In this document: in pieces, positions 35,606 to 44,756 of the stretch
Layout: every line of letters starts with the position of its first letter
Position numbering within the stretch: position 1 is the stretch's first letter
Assembly (NCBI GenBank): GCA_902702965.1
Contig: CACRXP010000012.1
Location: 656,193-720,192 of the forward strand
Direction of reading: 5' to 3'
DNA from: Spirometra erinaceieuropaei
Lineage: Eukaryota > Platyhelminthes > Cestoda > Diphyllobothriidea > Diphyllobothriidae
Length of the DNA stretch: 64,000 bases
Made by a program: the position numbers and the translations under genes
The notes under the pieces: model-generated
What the model was told of the DNA's origin: nothing
The model's database searches: none
Seen by the model: the letters and a program-made list of their open reading frames with translations, nothing else

Positions 35606-36422
35606 TCAGTATGGCCTTAAGTTCTAGCCAGTCCTTGAGGACACACCCCGTAAATGCTGCTTTCCAGTCTCTACGACGCATGTCGAGACGCATTTGGTTG
35701 AAGTCACCACGCCATATGTTGCGTCTAATCGCGATGCTTTGATCGGGTACAGAGAAGAGAGAATACTCCCACTGTAGGACTACATGGTCGCTTTTTCCGA
35801 GAGGGGGTAGACAGTTTACAACATCAATGCTTTCCGTTGCCTTTGTCAATACAAGGTCTAGGCAGTTAGCTAGTTGTCCTTCACGTACTCTGGTTGGGGA
35901 TAAGACGTGTTGTGTTAGATGCGATCTTTGCACAGATTTTAGGAGGCGGCGATCAAAGTTAAATTCTGAGCCCGGGTCAGAAGACAGATTCCAGTCGATA
36001 TTCGGAGCGTTAAAGTCGCCCATAATCATGACATTGGGTCGGAGCGAAATCGCTTCTAATTCCTCTAGTAGACTAATTTCTGATTGCGGGTCGTTCCTCG
36101 GTGGGCGGTAGACCGTCAGGATCTCGAGAGGTTGTGACCCCGGCGTTTTGACGGTGAGCCAAATCGTTTCAGTTGTGCGCGCGAGCTGTCCCTCTTTTTC
36201 TGACGCAAAAAGGCCATATTTGACATACACGAGCACACCTCCACCTTGACGTCCCAACCTGTCCTTTCTGAACAAGTGATAACCAGATAAAGCGACTTCG
36301 CGATCGTCTACGCTCGCGGACAGCCACGTTTCAGTTATGGATATAACATCGGGTAAGGTTTGGTCAACGTAGATTTTAAGTTCATCTAATTTAGATAGCA
36401 GACTTTGCGCATTGGAATACAA
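35538..36422 (-). pseudogene. CR1 apurinic-like endonuclease domain (5' part of broken ORF2)
   Basis: Exonuclease-endonuclease-phosphatase fold that nicks target DNA for target-primed reverse transcription. Visible motifs over 294 residues: YSNAQSLLSKLDEL at the start, ITETW near residue 31, GGGVLVYVK near 60-68, the GDFNAPNIDW catalytic segment near 135, LDLVLT near 188 and SDHVV near 211. In-frame similarity starts at a TTG at 36422 and extends a few codons upstream (KKLKC), so the true start is lost. The frame runs out at 35538 after switching relative to the downstream RT frame inside the A-run of CGAAAAAAGAAAA (plus-strand complement near 35565-35577). The two frames overlap by 68 bp. 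All catalytic motifs are present; only the frame is broken. Confidence 0.88.
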
Positions 36423-36479
36423 GCATTTTAGCTTTTTTTCCTTCCTGACGGAGGTATTTCAGGAACACCAAGATGTTAG

Positions 36480-36745
36480 CACTGGGATGCTTGCTGACAG
36501 AAAATCCCAAACGGAAATTTAATGACACCTAGGTAGCATGTATTTTTACAAGATGCGGTTGCTACAGATGGCTTGGAAGGTATGCATTCAAAAATCGACG
36601 CCCAGACCTGTCTGAAATATTGCGGGATTACGTCAAAAGACAATCAGCCTTTCAGTCACACTTAAGTGAGCCATCCTAATTAAAAACGCACTTCAGAATT
36701 TCGGACAGCATATCATGAGATCAGTCACTGACCGCAATGTTTGTT
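36480..36745 (+). mobile_element. Palindromic element subfamily 2, right-end fragment
   Basis: CCTAGGTAGCATGTATTTTTAC at the inner end, ACGCACTTCAGAATTTCGG and CATGAGATCAGTCACTGACC at the outer end. May be the other side of the element whose left terminus lies at 32216. Confidence 0.6.
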
Positions 36746-36944
36746 TACTTAAGCCCTATGCGCTCGCTTTAGGCGTCTGGATGCACATTTATTTAGGGCT
36801 ACTTTAGCACGACTTGGGTAAGAGTAAAGCATACGTAAAGCCAAAAATTAGGACTAAATGACACCTTGTCTATGGGGGGCGGTGGAAATAGGAATTTTTC
36901 GGGGGTGGGCTAAAAATCACTAAGAAAGACCTTAATTAGCGATA

Positions 36945-37140
36945 CAAAATATTAAGAAATACGATAACCGACCACATCATGTTCACATAAACCCAGAACG
37001 CATAGTGTGGCAAACTCACGAGAGAAAAAGTATTAACAAACAGCTACAAAACAACCTTGTCACAAAGTTGCTAGCAAATTGAATTTGGTCGCCCCGAATG
37101 ACCGCGCAGCTACTTCACTAGATTGTGTCAGTGTTGTGAT
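36945..37140 (+). repeat. Unclassified repeat containing a paralogous empty site
   Basis: Resembles the Ty3/gypsy flanks 48375-48558 plus 53319-53345. GCGCAGCTACTTCACTAGAT here corresponds to GCGCAGCTACTC joined to CACTAGAT across the insertion. Confidence 0.5.
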
Positions 37141-37494
37141 CATAAATGCGAGCACTGTCTGTTGGTTTTTTGTGGATCCCATCTCTGGTAGGTACTGAGG
37201 AGGTCACGGTATACGGGTTTACATTAAGACAAAACATACCTTCTGGGCTATACAATAGTTTTACGACTGTATGCCATCACGATGTGCATCAGCGAGGTGT
37301 GCGGTCTGAATGGCGTTAGGAATACGCATGACACAACATCGAAATTCTGAAGAGACACCTAACAAGCAGACCTAATCCCACGTGATAATTTATCCTCTAT
37401 CATACATTTCAAGCTGGAGACGTGAAAATTGTTATTGCGACCCTATACCAAGGACTGATGGGGAAAAACACTATCCTTCCGCGGCATGCAAACC

Positions 37495-38230
37495 TTAGCT
37501 CTGACCTTTAACCCAAACTGCAATCTTAGCGTTTGATATTAACACTGAATTTAAAAAGCAATCGTAACCCTAACTCTAACCCCAGCATGATAACTAACCA
37601 TAGTCTTAAAAACCCAGACCCGAAAGAGTAAACCTAAGCTTATAACCAAAAACTGAACCCTTACTCTAAATTAAAAACCTAATCTTAAACTTAAGTCTTA
37701 ACCCTAAAAACACGACCTAGCCTCAACAGAAAGCACTAATCCTGACCTTTAACCCTGACCACAATCCTTGATTTATACCGTAACATTTACCCTAGCCTCA
37801 AAACCCTAACCTTAAACCGTGACCCTAACCGTGGATCTTAACATTATGTTTAATCCATAACCCTGACCTGAACGTAAATCCTAAGCTTAATCCCTAACGC
37901 TAATCTTCAAATTTGACCCTAACTTTTTCGCCTAACGCTAAACTTAGGCCTTGGCCCGAAACCTACATCTCAACGTCGAACAATAACCCTAACCCTTACC
38001 CTAACCCTGGGACCCTCACCATAAATTCTAACCCTAACATTAAATCCGTAAATAGTTTACTCCAAACTGAGGCAGCACTACACTTGACGGAACTTACCTA
38101 TCTAAGTACCTGACACTAAACCGTAACCTTAAAGATTTAAATTACCCTAACCTTAAAAACTAACCCCAAAATTGCACCCCAGTACTAGCATTAAACTACA
38201 AACCTAACCTCAAACCTCCAAACGTAACCT
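37495..38230 (+). repeat. Degenerate CCCTAA-type (telomere-like) array
   Basis: More than 700 bp of irregular CCCTAA variants, with a short clean run AACCCTAACCCTTACCCTAA near 37985. Open frames inside are repeat artefacts. Confidence 0.75.
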
Positions 38231-38394
38231 TCAATCCTTTATCCATAAATAATTCTAAACAGAGGCATTAATATAGTTGTTAGAGTATTACTACATTTAA
38301 CAAAATATACCTGCCTAAATAAATTAAGTAGGTAGGTGTTACAACGACGACGATGTTCGGCTGTATACCATACGCTTTCCAGGATTAAATGCGG

Positions 38395-38575
38395 CAGACA
38401 ATCATTTGGGAACAATAAAGGAACGAAACAGTAATTATTCACGAATCTCTATCATCACTCACTCATATTCCTCTGAGAATATAATCCGTCAGTTTTGTTG
38501 TATTCTTTCAATGGCAAAAGCGGGTCCATGTAATGTTACCAATGAAGATTGGACGAAAGTTTGCGGAAACAGCAA
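38395..38575 (+). repeat. Unclassified repeat V, copy 1
   Basis: GAGAATATAATCCGTCAGTTT and GTCCATGTAATG are shared in order with 40830-41000. Confidence 0.6.
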
Positions 38576-38612
38576 GGGTGGAGGGCGATGTATTGTCGTA
38601 TTCGATAACATA

Positions 38613-39066
38613 TACAGTAGGTGGACTAACTAATGAAATGTCAACCGAAATTTCAAAATGCGTTCTCGTTTTGAAAAGATTAATTAAGTAGGGTTGTAAA
38701 ACTAATCATTTTGCAGCATAATTCTATAATTATCCGGTTATCTCAGGGTGTGGGCTTTTGAATGAACTTATTCCCGACTGCATGCAAGAACTATGTTCTA
38801 AAAAATGATTACTTAAGTAGCACGCAATTTTCTCATTGAGTTTCGATGCCCTTAAAAGTTCCATTCTAGTTCATGAAACAACGCGTAGAAATATTCTTTC
38901 TTATATTTATTCGTCAGCAAATTACGTCTTCTTTTAATTTTATATTCAAAGAACGGGTAAAATTTGGTTTTCAAAAATTTTCTGATTGTGAGATTTTTTA
39001 AATACCGTGAAATGGCCGTTCATAAAACGTCATGTATCTCCATTTACCAATGTAGCTTGTAAATAA
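38613..39066 (+). mobile_element. Palindromic DNA element, subfamily 1, left half
   Basis: TACAGTAGGTGGACTAACTA start; truncated in the centre after CAATGTAGCTTGTAAA. Confidence 0.75.
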
Positions 39067-40829
39067 ACTAAACTGATTCGACAGAACGCCAGAGCGGCCT
39101 TCCCGGTTGTCGACAGCGCATGTGCATATCTCTCTAAAGAATAATCTCAGACGAAATGATTACCAGCTTAAAAAAGAACTGTGCCACTCAAATCTACGTT
39201 CCTCCTTTTTTCTTACAGATAATCATTCGCCAGTAGAATTCTTAGCCGACGTACATATTTTGTTGATTCACCTACCGTGGGTGTGTTTAAGATACAGCAC
39301 CTGCTAAAAGGCGACGCGAACTGCCAAAGCCCGATCCAGCGGATTTTTGAAGTGACTATTAACAACATTATTTCAACAGATCCTTTTTGCGCTTTAAACT
39401 TGACTCACATAAAAACGCTAACAGCGCAAACGCAATGAACAATTTTTCCGCAATTATTTCACAAATGCCATAACTTTTTTATATTTATGTTCCACTATTA
39501 GATTTATTCATTCTGCACACTAGAACTGCATGCATAATTTTTGCAACTCCACTATTTCTAGTCACATCTGTACCGTTTAAACGGAGTTTTCAGGGCTTCT
39601 GACGTTTACTTCAAATGTACTGACTGGCTGACATTCTACTGAGCCTGGCTTTAAATGCAGGCCGGTATTGTTCAGTGCGTACATTTAGCCTGCCGACGGC
39701 TAACTGACGGTTATTCCACCGAAGCTGACCCACATCATCTCAAATACTCAAAAGAGCCTTCTGATCGGTCTACATGCTGGTAAAATCGCGCCAAGTTCAC
39801 AAATTAACCATATGTTATCTGAGCAGAACAGGACTTAAGAAGGAATGACAGGACAGCGTTCGGTCCGATGGCTGTTGATTTACGGAGCATTTTAAGGCGT
39901 TTCTCCACTACTGCCACAGACGCAGGCGGGAAGACAGCTGGCCAATGTCGTTTGGAAAAGGATTGGAGCAAGGATGGAACCTTGTTTAGTGAGTATAAAT
40001 TGGCTTCATCCTGTGGCAGTATAGTTAGTTGGCCATTGAGACACTTAAGAAGAAATGGGGGGAGGGAAAATTAGTCAAATAAGTAGGTCGTTCAGCCTGG
40101 AAATAGTCTTTCAACCAAGATGTTACCAACCTCCTTTTGTGGAGGAGGTCCTTCCGACGTCTTATAAACTAAAAGTATTGGGAGAACTTATGCCAGGCCT
40201 AATTATTACAGAGTTGAGAGGCTATAAATATCAAAAAGTTAATTTAAAAATATTTTAGGGCAGGTGGAAGATGATTCAACATTCAATAGCTGAACAAGAC
40301 TAAAGATCATGCCAGTTATGGACTTCTAAAGCAAACGGATTTTTTGTGGAAAGGAATCGCGACTAGTAATTTCTCTTTCGGGTCGGTCTACAATGCGCGC
40401 GGAGACGTGGAGTAGATCACTGGAAGACCAAATAACACAGAACAGTCTAAGCTGGACGGCAAAACTCTATTTGTTACCTGAGAAAACTTGGGGAGGTTGA
40501 TCAAATTATGATCCTGAGAGGCGCTGGCACGAGTACTGGAGGACAATAGGCCTTTAAAGTCTAAACCAATGATGAAACGTGAAGTCGCACTTTCAAAATC
40601 ATTATAAAGAGAATTTTTTGAAGGAGTTTTGAAAAGTTTGCCTACAGCACCTTCCCAGGTTGGGAAAGAACATAAATGCAATGCATTTATAATTATTTCC
40701 CAACCCTGGTTTAAATGAAACATCACGTACGTTACCAAAATCAGTAAGTGTTTGCAGTCTCTAAACTAATTATAATTGACGGAAATTGTCACCCCTCTAC
40801 CGTTGCTAAATAATGAGGATTTTCAAACA
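39067..40829. other. No gene recognised
   Basis: Open frames of 66-116 codons (39107, 39868, 40388 minus) show no recognised domain. Confidence 0.4.
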
Positions 40830-41000
40830 TTTGAGGACAATTAAGGAACGGAGAAGTAATAAATAATCTCTATCATTATTTATTCATAGTCCCCTGAGAA
40901 TATAATCCGTCAGTTTTGTTGTGTTCGTTTACTGACAAAAAGCAGTCCATGTAATGATTCCCAGTGAAGATTCGAGGGCAGTTTTGGGAAAGGAAGCCCG
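40830..41000 (+). repeat. Unclassified repeat V, copy 2
   Basis: Direct partner of 38395-38575. Followed by CCACAGCGGGCTTC, also found near 2993. Confidence 0.6.
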
Positions 41001-41876
41001 AAATGAACAGTATATTTTTGGTTGACGATTAAGTGCGTTTTGACATCCACAGCGGGCTTCTGTTGATAAATTTGTAGAAAAAACACCAAGAAGAATTTGA
41101 TGTTTTTAACCTTGTTGATGGGTACTCTCCAGGCCCTAATTAGTTCGCGTGCAGACTAATAAACTGGAATATATTTAGCAGACCTGCCATTTTAAGTTGA
41201 TTGGAGGAATTCAGTCGTAAAATTTCCGACTACGTTTTGATGAGGATGGAGCTCGCTGTGCATTCTTTGTAGTTTTCCGTGTTCTCGATCGACTTTGGAA
41301 ATGATGGTTCCTATAGTTGTTCCTCATCAAAACTGTCAAAGAGAGGTCATAAAACCCCTCACACAAGCAGCTGCCTGTTAGCGGTTTGCGAATGTTACGC
41401 GGTTATTGCGCAATAGCTGATGAATTTTACCCCAAATATTTATATCAAATTTTGAACCTTGTCAGAAAAGAACTGCTCCGAAAGATTTACTTGGAGTTCG
41501 CGCATTAATCTCCTCAGAAATTATCAAGGCATGGATATTCTCTTAATTAATTAAAGAACTCCTTTTTAAAGTCTTCTTGTCAAAAAATCACTTGTTTGAG
41601 GCTTTGCAGGTGAATGCCGACGCCCATCATCCTTTTACAGCGTGAAGTCAGGGATAAAAGTACTATATTTTGTTCGTTCATGCACCGTTGTGTGATTATG
41701 AATGTTTCTGTCGTAAACGAACAAACCGGGATTTACCTTAAATTGTTTATCTTTCCTTGATTCTGAACCTATTTAAATAGTTACGACTTTTATGCGTAGT
41801 AACCACTAAACATTAAGCTACTTCACAAATGACGACTGCGTTATCTGTTCCTTTTCCGACTTATCTATTATTCAGA
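41001..41876. other. No gene; contains repeat U copy 2
   Basis: 41429-41536 pairs with 24945-25060. No coding signal. Confidence 0.4.
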
Positions 41877-42605
41877 GGACTACGTGGCGAGTATCCGGCT
41901 GTTTTCAGTAAATTCACTTCGGGCAGGTACATTTATTTATAAAAATAGGATCAGATTTAACGCTTTAGTGATTGGACGATCGATTAGAACATGGGCGAGG
42001 TGAAGGTGGAAGGGCGCTGAAAGTCGCATGCAGTTAGTCGGTCTTTGATCACCGCAAGCGCTGAGCTTGAACGAGGTTCTTCTGCGCGCACAAAGCCGGC
42101 TTTCGTAACGTGATAGCAGCCGTTTCTGCTTTTACGCTGTTTACGCTCCTATTTTCGCCGGGTGTTCTCGTATTCAGTTGGATATGTGTTGACTCGTGCG
42201 ACCAAAGTAACCCTCTACACAGGAGTAAGTGAGGGATTAGATGCCCACCGATGTGCTTCGAGTTGACAACCTATCGTTGTCTTCACCGTCAACCTAGTTC
42301 ACGTCGGATATGCAAAGGCCCGGTTCGCTCCCATTCTTAGATGTCCTTGTAAACTGGAGACCTGACAGTTACGTCCGAAAGAGCGTCTATTGAAAGACAA
42401 CCTGGTCTGGACAAACACACGCACCCCGGGCATGACTCATACTCCCCATCCCCCATATTCTCATAGCCTGCATAAAGGAACTATAGGTGATTTCTCTAAT
42501 CACTGACACGTTTAATTTGACATCGTTCTCACGTGAATGTACTGGCCTGATGAAAATACATCGAAAGCATGCAAATGCTCGCCAAATAGCCTAGTCATTT
42601 GTTAG
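41877..42605. pseudogene. Scrambled PLE-A-type remnant with inverted 3' ends
   Basis: Left end 41877-41985 is a PLE-A 3' UTR in minus orientation; right end 42475-42605 is one in plus orientation. Between them are a minus-strand GIY-YIG remnant (42060-42240; GAGGTTCTTCTGCGCGCACA matches the family C-terminus) and a plus-strand RT piece at 42335-42420 (LDVLVNWRPDSYVRKSVY*K). The architecture repeats that of 10859-11651. Confidence 0.68.
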
Positions 42606-42689
42606 TTTAATGTATGTCGCACGCAAGGCAGTTGACTGCGTACTCGATATTTTAAGTAGCTTTTTGCTGTGGATATTCTCCGGGATTCA

Positions 42690-42800
42690 GTGCTCCCCTA
42701 TCACAGGTGACCTTACGCTAAATTCAAGGGGGTTAGGACCGTGAGGGTTGTGGTTAGGGAGTGTCGTTTTAGGGGGTTGGGGTTGGGAAGTAGAGGCGAC
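42690..42800 (-). repeat. G-rich telomere-like tract next to a hammerhead motif
   Basis: GGGGGTTAGGACCG, GTGGTTAGGGAG and TTTTAGGGGGTTGGGGTTGGG are loose TTAGGG variants immediately beside the hammerhead motif at 42822-42866. Confidence 0.45.
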
Positions 42801-42821
42801 AGCTGGAACAAGGGCCCTATT

Positions 42822-42866
42822 CGATTGACGTTTCGGATTCTCACTTGAACCCATCATCAGAGACAA
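42822..42866 (-). ncRNA. Hammerhead-like motif, decayed stem I
   Basis: Minus-strand CTGATGA (42860-42854), stem II GGGTTC/GAATCC, then GAAACGTC (42834-42827). The stem I partner is mutated. It lies about 90 bp upstream of the PLE-A coding region, beside G-rich telomere-like sequence. Confidence 0.55.
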
Positions 42867-43274
42867 CGGGAGAAACGGGTCACTGGGTGGTTGCTGTTGA
42901 AGTTCAACCAAATCAGCCACAAACGCAGCTAAACGATGATTCTATGTAGGTGTGTTGAGACGCGCTGCAGTTAACCGGAAGACAAGGCTGCCGAATTTCA
43001 ATATGCTGTCCTCGCCAGAAACCCAACCAGCTAGAGTTAGAAACACAATTCGATAATCTCTTGAATCAAACACATGACCTTCAGCCAATTTCGACAGAGC
43101 GCGTACAACATCTTAAGTCTACGTTAGTCAATTGCTCTTACCAATACCTGAACAGTCGTCAGACATATCGGGGCTTGCTGACAAAGTCACACATTGAGAA
43201 GTTAAAGCAGCTCCGGCAGAACAAAGACGTTCTGATAACTAGGCCAGATAAGGGAAGCGGCGTTGTTTTGATGG

Positions 43275-43288
43275 ACAGGGTAAACTAT
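43275..43288. repeat. PLE-B target-site duplication, left copy
   Basis: ACAGGGTAAACTAT, repeated at 44743-44756. The last two bases of the right inverted repeat overlap its AC, so the true duplication is 12-14 bp. Confidence 0.85.
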
Positions 43289-43327
43289 CACGGATGGAAG
43301 CGAATATGCGAATCCCAGGTTCTTGTT

Positions 43328-43397
43328 GTAAAGAAGATGAAGATCCGATCTCTGGGACAGTGGGTTTATTAGTCTGAGCTTTCGGTCTCGTACAGGA
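43328..43397 (+). repeat. PLE-B terminal inverted repeat, left
   Basis: 70 bp starting GTAAAGAAGATG and ending CGTACAGGA, identical to the reverse complement of 44675-44744. It contains the complement of only the 3' half of the hammerhead motif. Confidence 0.93.
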
Positions 43398-43399
43398 CA

Positions 43400-44545
43400 G
43401 TTAACTGAACAAGAACTGAGAGTGCTGAGTCGTGAAGCCAACTTTAATACGGCAGATGCCAAACCGGCCGAATTTATCGCCGCACTTGAAGCCATGTTGG
43501 TAAGAACCAACGCGACCGACGAGGCTAAACACACCGTACGCCAGAAAGTCACCTCCCTACTGCTGACGAACAGGCCCATCAATAATATGTCGCCCGCAGA
43601 AATAGAAGCAATGAAGGAATTAAAAATGGACAAAGATATAATAGTGCTGCCAGCCGACAAAGGAAGATCAACCGTCGTGATGAACCGCGCTGACTACAAC
43701 GAAAAGGCACAAGCCCTCCTAGACGACCAACAGTCCTACAAGTCCACGCCTCCCTCGCGAGCCAAATCGATGATTGGTCAACTAACTGGACTCCTGAACC
43801 GACTCAAGCGAAACAGTGCTATATCGCTAGACGAATGGCGACAGATGAAACCAACGGACACGGCACTGGCCCGGTTTTATGGATTACCCAAAATCCACAA
43901 GCCCAATGTTCCCCTTCGACCGATCGTTGCCTTGAAAGGCAGCCCCACTTACAATCTATCCAAGTGGATGGCCCGAAAACTTAACTTTCTCTGAGAAGGC
44001 TCAAGGACCTCCATCAATTCGGCCTCCCAATTCCTGGCCGACATCCGAGGAAAAGTTGTCCGACCGGAGCAGATTATGGTGTCCTTTGACGTGGTTTCAT
44101 TATTCACGTCCATCCCACCGGACCTGGCACGCGACATTCTTCGCAAACGACTCGAAGAGAATTACGACGAGACGAACAAACCCCTAAAAATCGACCACTT
44201 ACTGCAACTGTTTGCTTTCTGCCAACAAACCTTCTTCACCTTCAATGGCAGAACATACGAGCAGATCAAAGGAACGCCGATGGGTTCGCCAATATCCAGC
44301 CTGGTTGCAGAACTAGTCCTGCAGGAACTGGANNNNNNNNNNNNNNNNNNNNNNNNNNNNNNNNNNNNNNNNNNNNNNNNNNNNNNNNNNNNNNNNNNNN
44401 NNNNNNNNNNNNNNNCTGGGTGTCTGGCACCAACTCTATCAACAGGCACGTTGAAATACCCCCCTGCTATCACGCGCTCCGTTCCAGCGGCCAAGGGGCG
44501 AGACCCAATTTCCAGCCAAGGGTGCACGCAGTCACGCCACCGTGA
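43400..44545 (+). pseudogene. PLE-B reverse transcriptase/endonuclease, gapped
   Basis: N-terminal part LTEQELRVLSREANFNTADA, then KDIIVLPADKGRSTVVMNRA, ALARFYGLPKIHKPNVPLRP, TGA at 43992-43994, IMVSFDVVSLFTSIP (catalytic Asp) and IKGTPMGSPISSLVAELVLQ up to the gap at 44333. After the gap another frame reads NSINRHVEIPPCYHALRSSG and stops at TGA 44543-44545; SINRH...LPP-type endings close many PLE GIY-YIG proteins. The catalytic YxDD, thumb and GIY-YIG domains are absent from the visible sequence. They are either hidden by an undersized gap or deleted. PLE-B belongs to a different PLE lineage from PLE-A. Confidence 0.82.
44333..44415. other. Assembly gap (83 N) inside PLE-B
   Basis: Run of N. 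The flanks are the RT motif-B region and the extreme C-terminus of a PLE protein, normally separated by over 1 kb of coding sequence, so the nominal length is probably wrong or the element is internally deleted. Confidence 0.95.
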
Positions 44546-44657
44546 GACGGCGTGGGACGCAACTTATCGAGAATACCACCCGCTGCACTTTTATCTCCTC
44601 CCCCCCCCCCTTCATGGCGTGACTACAAAAACCGCTCATTTGATGTTGCCCTCTCAC

Positions 44658-44701
44658 AGTCTCTGACGATGGCCTCCTGTACGAGACCGAAAGCTCAGAC
44701 T
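44658..44701 (+). ncRNA. Hammerhead ribozyme motif in the PLE-B terminus
   Basis: Core CTGACGA (44663-44669) and GAAA (44689-44692). Stem I pairs AGTCT (44658-44662) with AGACT (44697-44701), all five pairs. Stem II pairs GGCCTC with GAGACC around a CTGTAC loop (five of six). Helix III is only the palindrome AGCT, which could pair between two RNA copies; the predicted cut follows GCTC at 44696. Hammerheads with minimal helix III are known in PLE terminal repeats; activity here is inferred, not shown. Confidence 0.72.
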
Positions 44702-44744
44702 AATAAACCCACTGTCCCAGAGATCGGATCTTCATCTTCTTTAC
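44675..44744 (-). repeat. PLE-B terminal inverted repeat, right
   Basis: Perfect inverted partner of 43328-43397. The hammerhead motif straddles its inner edge. Confidence 0.93.
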
Positions 44745-44756
44745 AGGGTAAACTAT
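44743..44756. repeat. PLE-B target-site duplication, right copy
   Basis: ACAGGGTAAACTAT, followed by resumption of the PLE-A reading frame. Confidence 0.85.

Larger units (their letters stand above)
33269..36470 (-). mobile_element. CR1-clade non-LTR retrotransposon (LINE), near full ORF2
   Basis: On the minus strand it has, in order, an APE-type endonuclease (36422-35538), a reverse transcriptase with C-terminal domain (35605-33626), a 3' UTR of about 355 bp and a short tandem tail (TCAGA x3 on the plus strand, 33271-33285). A repeat tail instead of poly(A) and the C-terminal pattern (SHRVVKAWNALP ... VDSFKRKLD) indicate CR1 rather than RTE or Jockey. The 5' limit is approximate: coding similarity fades near 36470, where an older palindromic-element fragment begins. 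No ORF1 is visible, so it is probably 5'-truncated. It abuts a palindromic element at 33268. Confidence 0.88.
43289..44742 (+). mobile_element. Penelope-like element PLE-B inserted in PLE-A
   Basis: Bounded by a duplication of ACAGGGTAAACTAT (43275-43288 and 44743-44756) and by a 70-bp perfect inverted repeat (43328-43397 against 44675-44744). A 39-bp extension (43289-43327) lies outside the left repeat, as reported for Penelope termini in Drosophila. The PLE-A frame reads straight across the duplicated target, so PLE-B is younger. It carries RT sequence on the left, an assembly gap in the middle and the extreme C-terminus of a PLE protein on the right. Confidence 0.9.

Noticed and set aside
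37913..38113. Asn/Pro-rich open frame
   Set aside because: It is the translation of a decayed CCCTAA array.
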